NCBI GenBank assembly: GCA_934749845.1
Contig: CAKVHQ010000002.1
Span: forward strand, 53,097-117,096
Direction of reading: 5' to 3'
Origin: an uncultured Clostridia bacterium
Lineage (GTDB): Bacteria > Bacillota > Clostridia > Christensenellales > UBA1242
Length of the DNA stretch: 64,000 bases
Shown: piece after piece, positions 1 through 8,772 of the stretch
Numbering within the stretch: position 1 is the first letter of the stretch
Layout of the letters: the number at the start of each line of letters is the position of its first letter
Notes under the pieces: generated by a model
What the model saw: only the letters and a program-made list of their open reading frames with translations
What the model was told of the DNA's origin: nothing
The model's database searches: none
Program-made: the position numbers and the translations under genes

Positions 1-835
1 AGTCTTTTTTATTTTGTTCGTAAGCCTCAATTTCGTCAACGGACATAAGTTTAAGTTGATAGTATTTTTCAAGTTTGTTATTTAATTTTTCGATACTGCC
101 TTTTTTCTTAAATGTGCCTGCCACAAAATTGATTACATCTTTATCAAAGCCAAGGTCTTTTGTCCATTTCAAATAAAGTTGCTTGTCCATAAAATCAGGT
201 TGTTTTTTGCTTCCTAATAGTTTTATAATTTCGGCAACTTCGCTTGTGATTGCTTCATGAATTTTTAGTTTTTCTTCAACATCTTTTACTGTTTTAATGC
301 CTTCATAAGCCCAATTTTTTGCAACAGTTAATATGTAGGAGTATCCAACATTATTGCCTTTTATGTTAGTGCAATATTTTGCTATCATAACAAGTGCATC
401 TGGTTCAATATGAAAGCATTCAAGCAGTCCATAGTACTCGTAAAACTCGGTTGGGGTTAACATTCTTCCGTCAATAATTTCTTCCATTTGCTTGTTAAAG
501 TTTGCATATTTTGTTTTGCTAAACTTTTTATCAAATTTCTTTTCGCTAACTGGCAAATATCTAACTTCAATAGGGTTTGCGTTTAAAACTAACACTAAAC
601 CTTGTTCTTCCCAGTACAAAAAGCAGTTTTCAACATCTTCAACGCTAATATTTAAAGTTTTTGCAAAGTTTTCAATACTGTTGTTTAGTTTATCTCCCAT
701 GCAAAGATAAAGCCCATATAAATAGACCTTAACACATAAATCAGGAGCATAGGGAAGGTAAGCACTGATAAATTTATTATCAACAAGTGTGTTCGATTCT
801 AAATTGCTTTTGGTTGAAAACTTACAAAATGCCAT
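1..835 (-). CDS. dnaD: DnaD-domain replication protein (C-terminus cut off by window edge)
   Basis: The frame runs on the minus strand from the ATG at 833-835 and is still open at base 1, so about 278 codons are visible. DnaD-type proteins help load the replicative helicase during replication initiation and restart in Bacillota. Residues ~1-110 look like the winged-helix N-domain; residues ~135-205 form the helical DnaD C-terminal-type domain, ending in the family signature YILTVAKNWAYEGI. A second similar helical stretch starts near residue 215 (YLKWTKDLGF), as in proteins with a repeated domain. A ribosome site AAAGGA lies 8 nt upstream of the ATG. The gene follows sigG on the same strand but is separated from it by a terminator. 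The family call is firm; the exact role (dnaD versus a dnaB-like paralogue) is less sure. Confidence 0.8.
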   Translation of the reverse strand, partial: MAFCKFSTKSNLESNTLVDNKFISAYLPYAPDLCVKVYLYGLYLCMGDKLNNSIENFAKTLNISVEDVENCFLYWEEQGLVLVLNANPIEVRYLPVSEKKFDKKFSKTKYANFNKQMEEIIDGRMLTPTEFYEYYGLLECFHIEPDALVMIAKYCTNIKGNNVGYSYILTVAKNWAYEGIKTVKDVEEKLKIHEAITSEVAEIIKLLGSKKQPDFMDKQLYLKWTKDLGFDKDVINFVAGTFKKKGSIEKLNNKLEKYYQLKLMSVDEIEAYEQNKKD

Positions 836-861
836 AAAATTTTTCCTTTGATTTTCTCAAT

Positions 862-892
862 AAAAATAATATCACTTTTTTGCGTGATATTA
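862..892 (-). terminator. Intrinsic terminator of sigG
   Basis: On the minus strand the hairpin arms TAATATCAC and GTGATATTA (9 bp, 8-nt loop) are followed by TTTTTATT. It lies between the sigG stop and the dnaD start and separates the two genes. Confidence 0.75.
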
Positions 893-941
893 TAAATATA
901 TAATATATTTTTTAATTTTGCAAGTTTTTGGCTAAATTACG

Positions 942-1712
942 CTACAAATTTTTACGCATACTTTCAATAGCATTTTTTTCCAGTCTAGAAACTTGTGCCT
1001 GACTTATTCCAACTTGCTGGGAAACTTCCATTTGAGTTTTGCCCAAGTAATATCTCAACATTAAAATTTGTTTTTCTCGCTTGTTTAGTTTTTTTAAAGC
1101 GTCTTTAAGTGCAAAATCTTCTATCCATTCGTCTTGATTGTTTTTGCTGTCGCCAATTTGGTCCATAACTCTTACTGTCTCTTGACCGTCATTATAAACT
1201 GGGTCGAACATACTGCATGGTTCGCTAATTGCATCAAGCGCATAAACAACATCTTTGTATTTAAGCCCCAAATCTTTTGCAATTTCTTCAATAGTTGGCT
1301 CTTCCAAATTTCCTTTGGATAGTTTCTCACGAGATTTCAAAATTTTGTAGGCGGTGTCTCGAATGCTTCGGCTAACTCGCACGCTAGAGTTATCCCTTAA
1401 AAATCTTCTAATTTCTCCAATAATCATTGGAACGGCGTAGGTGGAAAATCTAACATTTAAACTAACATCAAAATTGTTTATTGCTTTAATCAAACCAACA
1501 CATCCAACTTGAAACAAGTCATCTGGGTTTTCTTTTCTTGAGCCAAATCGTTGAACAATCGAAAGCACCAATCTCATGTTTGCAAAAATAAAGTCTTGCT
1601 TGGCTTGTTCGTCGCCAGACTTAACTTTAATCATCAACTCTTCAAGTTCCTTGCCCTTTAATTTGGGTAGGTCATTTGTATTTATTCCACATATAACAAC
1701 TTTGTTTGCCAT
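942..1712 (-). CDS. sigG: Sporulation sigma factor SigG (late forespore)
   Basis: RNA polymerase sigma factor of the forespore after engulfment; it turns on germination, DNA-protection and DPA-uptake genes such as spoVA. The 256-residue product has sigma-70 region 2 (NMRLVLSIVQRFGSR, DLFQVGCVGLIKAI, FSTYAVPMIIGEIRRFLRDN), region 3 and region 4 (LNKREKQILMLRYYLGKTQ, then a QAQVSRLEK helix), all close to Bacillus SigG (~260 residues). The start at 1712 is chosen because GGAG lies 5 nt upstream and because the upstream in-frame extension to 1769 overlaps the predicted promoter. A terminator separates it from sigE, so it is a single-gene unit driven by the SigF/G-type promoter at 1739-1767. Confidence 0.93.
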   Translation of the reverse strand: MANKVVICGINTNDLPKLKGKELEELMIKVKSGDEQAKQDFIFANMRLVLSIVQRFGSRKENPDDLFQVGCVGLIKAINNFDVSLNVRFSTYAVPMIIGEIRRFLRDNSSVRVSRSIRDTAYKILKSREKLSKGNLEEPTIEEIAKDLGLKYKDVVYALDAISEPCSMFDPVYNDGQETVRVMDQIGDSKNNQDEWIEDFALKDALKKLNKREKQILMLRYYLGKTQMEVSQQVGISQAQVSRLEKNAIESMRKNL

Positions 1713-1738
1713 AAAAACTCCATAAGTCAATTTGTTTT

Positions 1739-1767
1739 TATGTTTGCCAAAGAAAAATTTTTTATGC
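1739..1767 (-). promoter_or_regulatory. SigF/SigG-type promoter of sigG
   Basis: Minus strand: GCATA (1763-1767), 14-nt spacer, GGCAAACATA (1739-1748). This fits the forespore consensus GywTA-N15-GGnrAnAnTw with one mismatch in the -10 and a spacer one base short. It sits 27 nt upstream of the chosen sigG ATG, as expected for a gene switched on by SigF and then by itself. Confidence 0.7.
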
Positions 1768-1795
1768 AATTAAACGGAAAATAGGGAAGAGTTGA

Positions 1796-1823
1796 TAAAA
1801 AAATCCAAGATAAAATCTTGGAT
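1796..1823 (-). terminator. Intrinsic terminator of spoIIGA-sigE
   Basis: Minus strand: perfect 9-bp arms ATCCAAGAT / ATCTTGGAT around a 3-nt loop, then a run of Ts, starting 4 nt after the sigE stop codon. Confidence 0.9.
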
Positions 1824-1826
1824 AAC

Positions 1827-2561
1827 TTACATACTTTTTTTAAGTTCTTTATTTAGTCTTGTTATTATCTTTTTTTCTATTCGGGATATGTAACTTTGGC
1901 TAATTCCCAGTGCATCGGCAACTTCTTTTTGTGTCTTTTCTTCGGTGTCTTGAAAAAGCCCAAACCTAAGCGAAATTATTTGTTTTTCTCGGTCATTTAA
2001 TTTAGCCAAACACTTATACAAAATTTGCCTTTCGCTTGATTGCTCCAAATTTTTTGTCACACTGTCGTTGTCTATGCTTAAAATGTCAGCAAGCACAAGT
2101 TCGTTTCCGTCACTGTCGGTATTAAGAGGTTCTTCAAGGCTAATTTCATTTTTTTGCTTACTTGTCTTTCTTAAATGCATCAAAATTTCGTTTTCAATGC
2201 AACGGCTTGCAAAGGTGGCAAGTTTAATGTTTTTTTCAACATTAAAGTTATTTACCGCTTTAATCAGTCCAATAGTGCCAACGCTTATTAAATCTTCCAT
2301 GTCGATATTAGTGTTTTCAAACTTTTTAGCAATATAAACCACAAGCCGAAGATTATGTTCAATAAGTTGATTTTTGGCATTTTCGTCGCCTTTTTCGGCT
2401 TCTAAAATTAAGTCAAGTTCGGTTTCACTGTCTAGTGGAGAAGGTAGTGCTTCGTTTCCGCATAAATACAAAACCAAATTTGAATACTGTTCAAAACTGT
2501 TTCCACTAAAAAACTTTTTTATTGCACCTAATAATTTTGCTTTTATAAGTTTGATAATCAT
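1827..2561 (-). CDS. sigE: Sporulation sigma factor SigE precursor (early mother cell)
   Basis: Sigma factor of the early mother cell, made as inactive pro-SigE and matured by SpoIIGA. The 244-residue product has a basic, hydrophobic N-terminal pro-region (about the first 25-30 residues, with LIKAKLLGAIKKFF) expected to bind membrane, followed by region 2 (NLRLVVYIAKKFENTNIDMEDLISVG; FASRCIENEILMHLR) and region 4 (LNDREKQIISLRFGL, SQSYISRIEKK). Length and layout match Bacillus SigE (239 residues). It lies 12 nt after spoIIGA, the classic spoIIG operon, and ends at a strong terminator. Confidence 0.95.
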   Translation of the reverse strand: MIIKLIKAKLLGAIKKFFSGNSFEQYSNLVLYLCGNEALPSPLDSETELDLILEAEKGDENAKNQLIEHNLRLVVYIAKKFENTNIDMEDLISVGTIGLIKAVNNFNVEKNIKLATFASRCIENEILMHLRKTSKQKNEISLEEPLNTDSDGNELVLADILSIDNDSVTKNLEQSSERQILYKCLAKLNDREKQIISLRFGLFQDTEEKTQKEVADALGISQSYISRIEKKIITRLNKELKKSM

Positions 2562-2573
2562 AAAATTGTTCTC

Positions 2574-3413
2574 CTATTTAAAATAGTCGGGACTTAATAT
2601 GCAATCAGCGTCAAGATTGTCCTTAAAATCTACCACGCTTAATCCAATTAGTGCATTGTCAATTTTTAATTTATCGTCTATTACTATATTATCTATTTCA
2701 AACACCATAATTTTAGAACTTTTTGCTAAACTTTTTAGTTCAACTTCATGAATGTTTTTCAAAGGTAATCTTTCGTATTTTTTTAGCAAAACATCGCTAA
2801 TTTTTGCATTAGTTAATTGCTTGAACAAATCAAAGTTTATTAAAGTTACAGGTTTTAAACTAGACTGGTCGCAAAGTTTGTTTCCGCTATCTAAAAAGCC
2901 GTTTGCTTTAACAAATTTGTCATTAAGTTTAAAAGTGACTTCATACACAAATTTTGAAACTCGCTTTTGCTTGTAAAAATGGTTTATTAGATTTTTTATT
3001 ATGTAGTACATAATAAACGAAATAAGCAAGGCTAGTCCAATAGGGAAAGAGTAAACAGTAATTGCACCATTTTCAACAGAAAAATTTAAGTTCAAAAAGT
3101 TGCACACTGCTAGGCAAGTTCCACCAAAAATTGCTGTTATTAAAAAAAACGATAGCAAGGTTATAATAAACCTTTTTGGTTTAGTCTTTTTTTCTAGCAT
3201 TAGTGGCATTAAAACACCGCATAAAACTTTAACAAGTATCAAAATAACGCCACTAAAAAGCGGAGAAATTAGTGCTATTGCCGTTCCAAATAAAGCAATT
3301 ATAAATAGCCTTAATTTGCTAACTTTAAGTTTATTTATCTTTGCAGTTAAAACTAAAATTAGCAAGTCAATAGTCATGTTGTCTATTATGGCGTATTCAA
3401 TATAGACTTCCAT
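2574..3413 (-). CDS. spoIIGA: SpoIIGA, membrane aspartic protease that matures pro-SigE
   Basis: Processes pro-SigE in the mother cell in answer to a forespore signal. The first ~145 of 279 residues hold about five hydrophobic membrane segments, starting with the typical N-terminal motif EYAIIDNMTIDLLIL. The C-terminal half is a soluble pepsin/retropepsin-like domain with the catalytic motif FLDSGN (Asp ~175), matching the DTGN/DSGN motif of the family. The protein is slightly shorter than in Bacillus (309). It is first in the spoIIG operon with sigE. The region upstream (3414-3482) holds near-matches to Spo0A boxes (e.g. TTTGTTAAA on the minus strand), but these are too weak to call. Confidence 0.92.
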   Translation of the reverse strand: MEVYIEYAIIDNMTIDLLILVLTAKINKLKVSKLRLFIIALFGTAIALISPLFSGVILILVKVLCGVLMPLMLEKKTKPKRFIITLLSFFLITAIFGGTCLAVCNFLNLNFSVENGAITVYSFPIGLALLISFIMYYIIKNLINHFYKQKRVSKFVYEVTFKLNDKFVKANGFLDSGNKLCDQSSLKPVTLINFDLFKQLTNAKISDVLLKKYERLPLKNIHEVELKSLAKSSKIMVFEIDNIVIDDKLKIDNALIGLSVVDFKDNLDADCILSPDYFK

Positions 3414-3482
3414 ACTGAAATTTTAACAAATTCTGCCCTAACTATTGTTAGAGAATATTTGGAAATCTCACAAAAAGAAAGG

Positions 3483-3812
3483 TTATTTTGTCACATGGCT
3501 AGTCGAGTCGCTTGCTTCTTGCACATCGGCGGTTGCGGTGTAGGTGGTTTGTTTTAGCACATTTATTCTGTTTTGATTGTAAAGTTCAACCAATATGCAG
3601 TCGTAGCCAATTTTGCAGATGTTGCAGTATGGAATAAAAATATCTTCGGCACTTTTAAAAATGTTCCAACCACTTTTTTGACCCGGAACAACAAGCCCCA
3701 AAATTTTTCCACATGAGGTTTCAAAAACAATATCGGTTATATGCCCAAGACGCTTGCCGTCAACAATATTTATCACTTCTTTTGCTTTTAAGTCGCAAAA
3801 ACTTGTTTCCAT
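3483..3812 (-). CDS. ymxH: YlmC/YmxH-family PRC-barrel sporulation protein
   Basis: A 109-residue protein made of one PRC-barrel domain (residues ~1-80; LKAKEVINIVDGKRLGHITDI near the start, then a GKILGLVVPG strand), the layout of the YlmC/YmxH family found in nearly all endospore formers. Its biochemical role is not established. The last ~25 residues are Thr/Ser-rich and look disordered. It lies 69 nt upstream of spoIIGA on the same strand and has its own SigE-like promoter. Confidence 0.85.
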   Translation of the reverse strand: METSFCDLKAKEVINIVDGKRLGHITDIVFETSCGKILGLVVPGQKSGWNIFKSAEDIFIPYCNICKIGYDCILVELYNQNRINVLKQTTYTATADVQEASDSTSHVTK

Positions 3813-3835
3813 ACGCTTTCCATTATCCTTTCTAC

Positions 3836-3865
3836 ATTATATGAAAATGCTTTTACAAAAAAGAC
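3836..3865 (-). promoter_or_regulatory. SigE-type promoter of ymxH
   Basis: Minus strand: GTCTTTTT, 14-nt spacer, CATATAAT (3836-3843). The -10 matches CATAnAnT completely; the -35 matches GTCATATT at six of eight positions. It ends 24 nt before the ymxH ATG. Confidence 0.5.
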
Positions 3866-3946
3866 TAAAAAACGATTTTTTTCGCATTTAATAAAAATAA
3901 TCATTTTTTGCCTATTCATAAAATACATTATTTTTGAGGATATTTT

Positions 3947-4180
3947 ATGGATACTGTTAATTTAACTAACTTTAAAGAGCAGGAAAGTGGATTTATTGTT
4001 AATGTTACAGGTGCTTTACACTTAAAAAGACGCTTGTTAGACCTTGGGTTCACTCAAGGAACACTTGTTAAAGTCATAAACATTTCGCCACTAAAAAACT
4101 CCTATTTACTAGAAATTCACGGATACATAATTGCATTAAGACGCAATGCAATAAAAAACATTCAAATGGTTAGGGCATAA
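3947..4180 (+). CDS. feoA: FeoA, SH3-like partner of the ferrous iron transporter
   Basis: Small cytoplasmic SH3-like protein (77 residues) needed for FeoB-dependent Fe(II) uptake. It shows the family core: LKRRLLDLGFTQGTLVKVI followed by LEIHGYIIALRR. GAGG lies 7 nt before the ATG. It is followed after 1 nt by feoB, so the two are surely co-transcribed. The divergent gap to ymxH (3813-3946) holds no convincing Fur or DtxR box. Confidence 0.93.
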   Translation: MDTVNLTNFKEQESGFIVNVTGALHLKRRLLDLGFTQGTLVKVINISPLKNSYLLEIHGYIIALRRNAIKNIQMVRA

Positions 4181-4181
4181 C

Positions 4182-6362
4182 ATGAAAAACAAAAAAAACG
4201 CACAAACTCAAAATATTATTTTGGTGGGCAATCCAAACACTGGCAAGACCACATTTTTTAATGCCATAACCCATAGTGACGAGCATGTTGGAAACTGGCA
4301 CGGAGTTACTGTGGACTTTAAGGAAAAAACAACAACTATTAACGAACAAAGCGTAAAAATTGTGGATTTACCGGGGATGTACTCCATGTCGTCATATAGT
4401 TTTGAAGAAGGAGTGGCGAGAGATTACTTACTTGAAAACGAGGGTAAAATCATAAATTTATGTGACGCGAACAATTTACCACGAAACCTGTATTTAACCT
4501 TGCAAATGCTTGAAATGGGACTAAAACCTATTGTTTGCATAAACATGGCAAACGAGCTTAAAAAAAGCGGAAAAACTATCAATGCGGACTTGCTTTCAAA
4601 AAGGCTAGGGCTGAAAGTATTTTTAATAAACGCTCAAAAAAAAGTTCAAGTTAAAAAAGTTGTTGAGCAAGCATTAAGCGAATCAAACACTCAAAAATAT
4701 TTTGTTGAAACATTAAATATTGAAAACGAATACATAAGCAAACTTCCATTAAATAAAGTTGAGCAAATAGTTAGCCAAAACTTGCAAAACATAAATGCCA
4801 ATAAGCAATATGTGTTAATTAAATGTTTGGAAAAAGACGAGTTTGTTTTGGACAAACTAAAACTAAACGAACAACAAACCAAACAACTTGCTCAAATTTA
4901 TGAGAAATGCGATGAAGTATCGGTTGCAAAATTAAGGTACGATTTTATTGATAAACTTATAAAAGACTGCATCACGATTTCAACTAATAGCAAAATTTAT
5001 GGCTACTCAAAACTAGACAAAATTGTGCTAAACAAGTTCTTGGCACTTCCAATTTTTTTGCTAATACTTTCGCTAATTTTCTTTTTAACCTTTTCAAGCG
5101 TAGGAAAATGGCTGTCAAATTTGCTTAACGATGTTCTTGAAAACTATGTTTTTTCGCCGTGCGTTCAGTTTATTCAAGCCAAAACCTCAAATGCGTATAT
5201 AATTTCTTTTGTTAAAGATGCAGTGTTTGGCGGAGTTGGCAGTTTGGTTGGATTTTTACCACAAATAACCATACTTTTTGTTTGCTTAACAATTTTAGAA
5301 GATAGTGGATATATGAGCAGGCTTGCATTTACTTTGGAAGATTATTTTTCAAAAATTGGTCTAACAGGCAAGAGCGTATTTACACTTTTAATGGGCTTTG
5401 GTTGCTCCACCACAAGCACCATGACTTCACGAAACTTGGAAGATAAGAACAGTAAAATTAAAACGGCAATGCTTTCGCCTTACATCTCGTGTTCAGCAAA
5501 AATACCTTTATACACAGTTATTTGTGGAGCGTTTTTTTGCAAAAGTCAGTTTTGGATAATTCTATCCTTGTATCTTGTAAGCGTACTAGTTGCGGTTATG
5601 GTTAGTTACTTTCTTGAAAAAACCATATTAAAAAGTGGCGAACAAAGTTTTATTATGGAACTTCCGCCATACAGATTGCCAAGCGTTAAAAGAATAACCA
5701 AAGTTGCTTTAAACAATATGAAATCGTTTATTTTTAGAGTAGGCACTTTGATTGTTTCATTTTCAATAATCATTTGGATTTTAGAAACTTGCAATTTCAA
5801 ACTTCAATTTGACGCCGAAAACAGCATTTTAAAGCAAATTGGCGTATGGCTTGCTCCAATATTTAGCCCGCTTGGTTTTGGACAGTGGGGAGCAGTTGTT
5901 TGCCTAATTTGTGGCGTTGTTGCAAAGGAAATTATCGTTGGCACTATGGGCATGATAAATAATGTTACAGACGAAATATCTTCAAATATGCTCATAAGTG
6001 AAAGTCTGCTTTTAAGCAGTTCGGCGTTGTCGTTAAATCCTTGCTCGGCATTGTCGTTCTTGGTGTTCTCACTGCTTTATATGCCATGCATATCAACTAT
6101 AGGCGTTATGAAAAAAGAAATTGGAGGAAAGTGGACATTTATTGCAATAATAATTCAACTTTCACTTGCCTATATTTTAAGTTTTGCAACCTACAAAATA
6201 GCACTATGTTTTACAATTAGTGGCTTTGTTGGTGGAATAATTGCCAGCCTAACCTTCGTAGCAATTATTGTTGCAATAATCATATTTAAAAGGTTTATAA
6301 AGTCTAAAAACAAATGCTTATTTTGCCCCAAAAAAAGAAAATGCGGGAAAGAAAAATGTTAA
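4182..6362 (+). CDS. feoB: FeoB, ferrous iron transporter with N-terminal G domain
   Basis: Membrane Fe(II) importer of 726 residues. The G domain (~1-170) has G1 GNPNTGKTT, G2 in VGNWHGVTVDF and G3 DLPGMYS, but the expected G4 NxxD is NMAN (VCINMANELK) and G5 reads NAQK instead of SA. Residues ~280-700 hold two Gate domains (GFGCSTTSTM with its cysteine; GVVAKEIIVG) and about nine membrane helices. The C-terminus is a Cys/Lys-rich tail with two paired cysteine groups (CLFCPKKRKC), as in some clostridial FeoB. It lies in the feoAB operon and ends at a terminator. The changed G4 suggests altered guanine selectivity; the transporter call is firm. Confidence 0.95.
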   Translation: MKNKKNAQTQNIILVGNPNTGKTTFFNAITHSDEHVGNWHGVTVDFKEKTTTINEQSVKIVDLPGMYSMSSYSFEEGVARDYLLENEGKIINLCDANNLPRNLYLTLQMLEMGLKPIVCINMANELKKSGKTINADLLSKRLGLKVFLINAQKKVQVKKVVEQALSESNTQKYFVETLNIENEYISKLPLNKVEQIVSQNLQNINANKQYVLIKCLEKDEFVLDKLKLNEQQTKQLAQIYEKCDEVSVAKLRYDFIDKLIKDCITISTNSKIYGYSKLDKIVLNKFLALPIFLLILSLIFFLTFSSVGKWLSNLLNDVLENYVFSPCVQFIQAKTSNAYIISFVKDAVFGGVGSLVGFLPQITILFVCLTILEDSGYMSRLAFTLEDYFSKIGLTGKSVFTLLMGFGCSTTSTMTSRNLEDKNSKIKTAMLSPYISCSAKIPLYTVICGAFFCKSQFWIILSLYLVSVLVAVMVSYFLEKTILKSGEQSFIMELPPYRLPSVKRITKVALNNMKSFIFRVGTLIVSFSIIIWILETCNFKLQFDAENSILKQIGVWLAPIFSPLGFGQWGAVVCLICGVVAKEIIVGTMGMINNVTDEISSNMLISESLLLSSSALSLNPCSALSFLVFSLLYMPCISTIGVMKKEIGGKWTFIAIIIQLSLAYILSFATYKIALCFTISGFVGGIIASLTFVAIIVAIIIFKRFIKSKNKCLFCPKKRKCGKEKC

Positions 6363-6370
6363 TTAAATAG

Positions 6371-6407
6371 AAAATGGTTTTAGTGATTGCTAAAACCATT
6401 TTTTTGT
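6371..6407 (+). terminator. Intrinsic terminator of feoAB
   Basis: 13-bp arms AAAATGGTTTTAG / CTAAAACCATTTT, 6-nt loop, then Ts; starts 8 nt after the feoB stop. Confidence 0.9.
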
Positions 6408-6451
6408 GATAATATAGCATAGTTAAATAAAAAATAAGGAAAAATAAACTT

Positions 6452-7774
6452 ATGAAAAAACCTTTAATTGCCCTTGTTGGCAGACCAAATGTGGGCAAAA
6501 GCACATTGTTTAATAAAATTGTTGGCAAAAGAATTAGTATAGTAAAAGACGAACCGGGTGTAACTAGAGATAGAATTTATGCAAGCGGAGAATGGCTTAA
6601 CTATAAATTCAATATAGTCGACACAGGTGGTTTAGACCTAAAAAACACAAGTGAAGTGCAAAAAAACATTATGGCACAGGCAAATGTTGCGATAGAACTT
6701 GCCGATGTTATTGTTTTTGTTGTTGACGGAAAAGAAGGCTTAACATCAGCAGATAAAGAGATTGCAGACTTCTTAAGACGAAGCAAAAAACCTATTGTTT
6801 TGTGCGTAAACAAACTTGATAATAACGAAGTTGAAAATAGTTACGAGTTCTATGAGTTATCACTTGGCGAACCTTTTGTTGTTTCAGCATCAAACAGGCT
6901 TGGTTTTGGCGAACTTCTTGATGAAATTTGTTCAAAATTTCCAGCAGGCGATGTTGACGAGCAAGAAGAGCAAGCAATAAAAATCGCCCTTGTTGGTAAA
7001 CCAAATGTGGGTAAAAGTAGCATTGTTAACCGATTGCTTGGCGAAGAAAGAGTTGTTGTAAGCAGTGTTGCTGGAACAACCCGTGATGCAATCGACACAC
7101 CGTTTAAGTACGAAGGAAAGGATTATATCTTAATCGACACCGCAGGAATAAGACGCAAAAGAGCAGTTGAATTTATGAGCGTTGAAGATTACAGCGTTAT
7201 TCGTTCTATGGAAGCGATTGAAAGGGCAGATGTTGTTGTCATCGTGTTTGATGCAAGCGAGCCACTATCCGAGCAAGATGTTAGAATCGCAGGAATTGTT
7301 CATGAAGCACAAAAGCCAAGTGTTGTTGTTGTAAACAAATGGGACAGCATCGAAAAAGACCAGTCCACAACACAAATTTACGAGCAACAACTAAAGAAAG
7401 ATTTAGCGTTTATGGATTACTACATTTCTTGCTTTGTTTCAGCAAAATCAGGTCAAAGAATTGCAAGACTTATGCCAAGCATTCAAAAAGCCTATGAAAA
7501 CGCAAACCGCCATGTTTCAACAAGCATAGTTAACGAAATTTTGCAAGATGCAATAAGAATGAACCAACCACCTTCCAAAAATGGTAAGAGAGTTAAATTT
7601 TTCTTCGCTAGCGAACCAAGCGTGCTTCCACCAACTTTTGTGTTCATGTGCAACGATGCAAAAATAATACATTTTTCATATCAGCGTTATCTTGAAAACT
7701 GTTTAAGAAAGGCTATCGACTTTTCAGGAACACCAATAAAACTAATTTTCCGTAGCCGAAGCGATGAAAAATAA
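6452..7774 (+). CDS. der: Der (EngA), tandem-domain ribosome-assembly GTPase
   Basis: Essential GTPase for 50S subunit assembly. The 440 residues hold two Era-like G domains, each complete: GRPNVGKST / DTGG / NKLD near 9-125 and GKPNVGKSS / DTAG / NKWD near 182-300, followed by the C-terminal KH-like domain (PSKNGKRVKFFF...). Length matches the family (436 in Bacillus). AAGGA lies 11 nt before the ATG. A single-gene unit between two terminators. Confidence 0.96.
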   Translation: MKKPLIALVGRPNVGKSTLFNKIVGKRISIVKDEPGVTRDRIYASGEWLNYKFNIVDTGGLDLKNTSEVQKNIMAQANVAIELADVIVFVVDGKEGLTSADKEIADFLRRSKKPIVLCVNKLDNNEVENSYEFYELSLGEPFVVSASNRLGFGELLDEICSKFPAGDVDEQEEQAIKIALVGKPNVGKSSIVNRLLGEERVVVSSVAGTTRDAIDTPFKYEGKDYILIDTAGIRRKRAVEFMSVEDYSVIRSMEAIERADVVVIVFDASEPLSEQDVRIAGIVHEAQKPSVVVVNKWDSIEKDQSTTQIYEQQLKKDLAFMDYYISCFVSAKSGQRIARLMPSIQKAYENANRHVSTSIVNEILQDAIRMNQPPSKNGKRVKFFFASEPSVLPPTFVFMCNDAKIIHFSYQRYLENCLRKAIDFSGTPIKLIFRSRSDEK

Positions 7775-7797
7775 TTAAAATTTAAAAATACAAATAT

Positions 7798-7840
7798 GTG
7801 CATATTTATTCAATCATATGGAAAAATATGCACTTTTTTT
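7798..7840 (+). terminator. Intrinsic terminator of der
   Basis: 10-bp arms GTGCATATTT / AAATATGCAC with a 16-nt loop and a run of seven Ts. Confidence 0.8.
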
Positions 7841-7971
7841 GTGCATTTTGCAAGAAAATTTTGCAAGTTTTGTCACAAGTTGTAATAGTCGAAAAATCGA
7901 CATTTTTTATCTTTACATTTTATCATTAAGACATTAAAATTGGTTAGAAATTTTTGCTTAAGGAGTGAACT

Positions 7972-8757
7972 ATGGCTAGAAAAATTGTAATCACAAGTGG
8001 TAAGGGCGGAGTTGGAAAAACCACTATTTGCGCAAACCTTGGAATGAGATTAAGCGAACTAGGAAACAGGGTTGTGATGCTGGACACAGACATCGGGCTA
8101 AATAATCTAGATGTCGTTATGAATGTTGAAAACCGAGTGGTTTACGACCTAGCCGATGTTGTGGAAGGAAAGTGCAGATTAAAGCAGGCACTAATTCAAG
8201 ATTTACGCTATCCAACTCTTTTTGTTTTGCCTTCTAGCCACCTATACACAAACACCAAAATAACAAGTTACTCAATAAACGCAGTTGTTGAGCAACTTGC
8301 CGAAACTTTTGATTATATTTTGCTTGACTGTCCGGCAGGAATAGACAGCGGATTTCACAGAGCCGTTTATTCAGCAGATGAGGCAATTATAGTTACAACG
8401 CCAAACTTGTCTAGCATACGAGATGCGGGAAAAGTGCTGACAATTCTAGGAAGTTACAACTTAAACAAGGTTAGTTTTGTTATTAACAGAATGCGTGGAG
8501 ATTTAATTTTATCAGGCAAAATGTTAAGCGAAAATCAAATATGTTCACTTTTAAAATGCGACTTGCTTGGCATTGTTCCAGACGACGACAGTATCGCCAC
8601 ATTATCATGCACAAACCCATTTAAGTCCGCAGGAAGTGAGGCATTTAAAATGCTTGCAAAAAATGTACATAACGGAAAAAATTTTATTTACGACTACACG
8701 GCAAAGTATAGAGGACTTTTTGGAGGATTGAAACGAACATTAAGAAGACATATCTAA
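7972..8757 (+). CDS. minD: MinD, septum-site ATPase
   Basis: ParA/MinD ATPase that positions the division septum (and in spore formers affects polar division). Deviant Walker A KGGVGKTT at ~11-18, LDTDIGLNNLD switch I, Walker B ILLDCPAG, and a C-terminal amphipathic membrane-targeting helix (YRGLFGGLKRTLRRHI). 261 residues, normal length. An AAGGAG site lies 6 nt upstream. The next gene is minE; no minC lies upstream or nearby, since der is the preceding gene. The 200-nt upstream gap holds a GTCGA/TCGAC palindrome near 7889 that resembles overlapping Spo0A boxes (weak). Confidence 0.95.
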   Translation: MARKIVITSGKGGVGKTTICANLGMRLSELGNRVVMLDTDIGLNNLDVVMNVENRVVYDLADVVEGKCRLKQALIQDLRYPTLFVLPSSHLYTNTKITSYSINAVVEQLAETFDYILLDCPAGIDSGFHRAVYSADEAIIVTTPNLSSIRDAGKVLTILGSYNLNKVSFVINRMRGDLILSGKMLSENQICSLLKCDLLGIVPDDDSIATLSCTNPFKSAGSEAFKMLAKNVHNGKNFIYDYTAKYRGLFGGLKRTLRRHI

Positions 8758-8772
8758 TTTAAAGGAGGTCAA

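Noticed and set aside
3866..3946. Fur or DtxR box upstream of feoA
   Set aside because: Only loose AT-rich half-sites (AATAATCATT) are present; not distinguishable from background.
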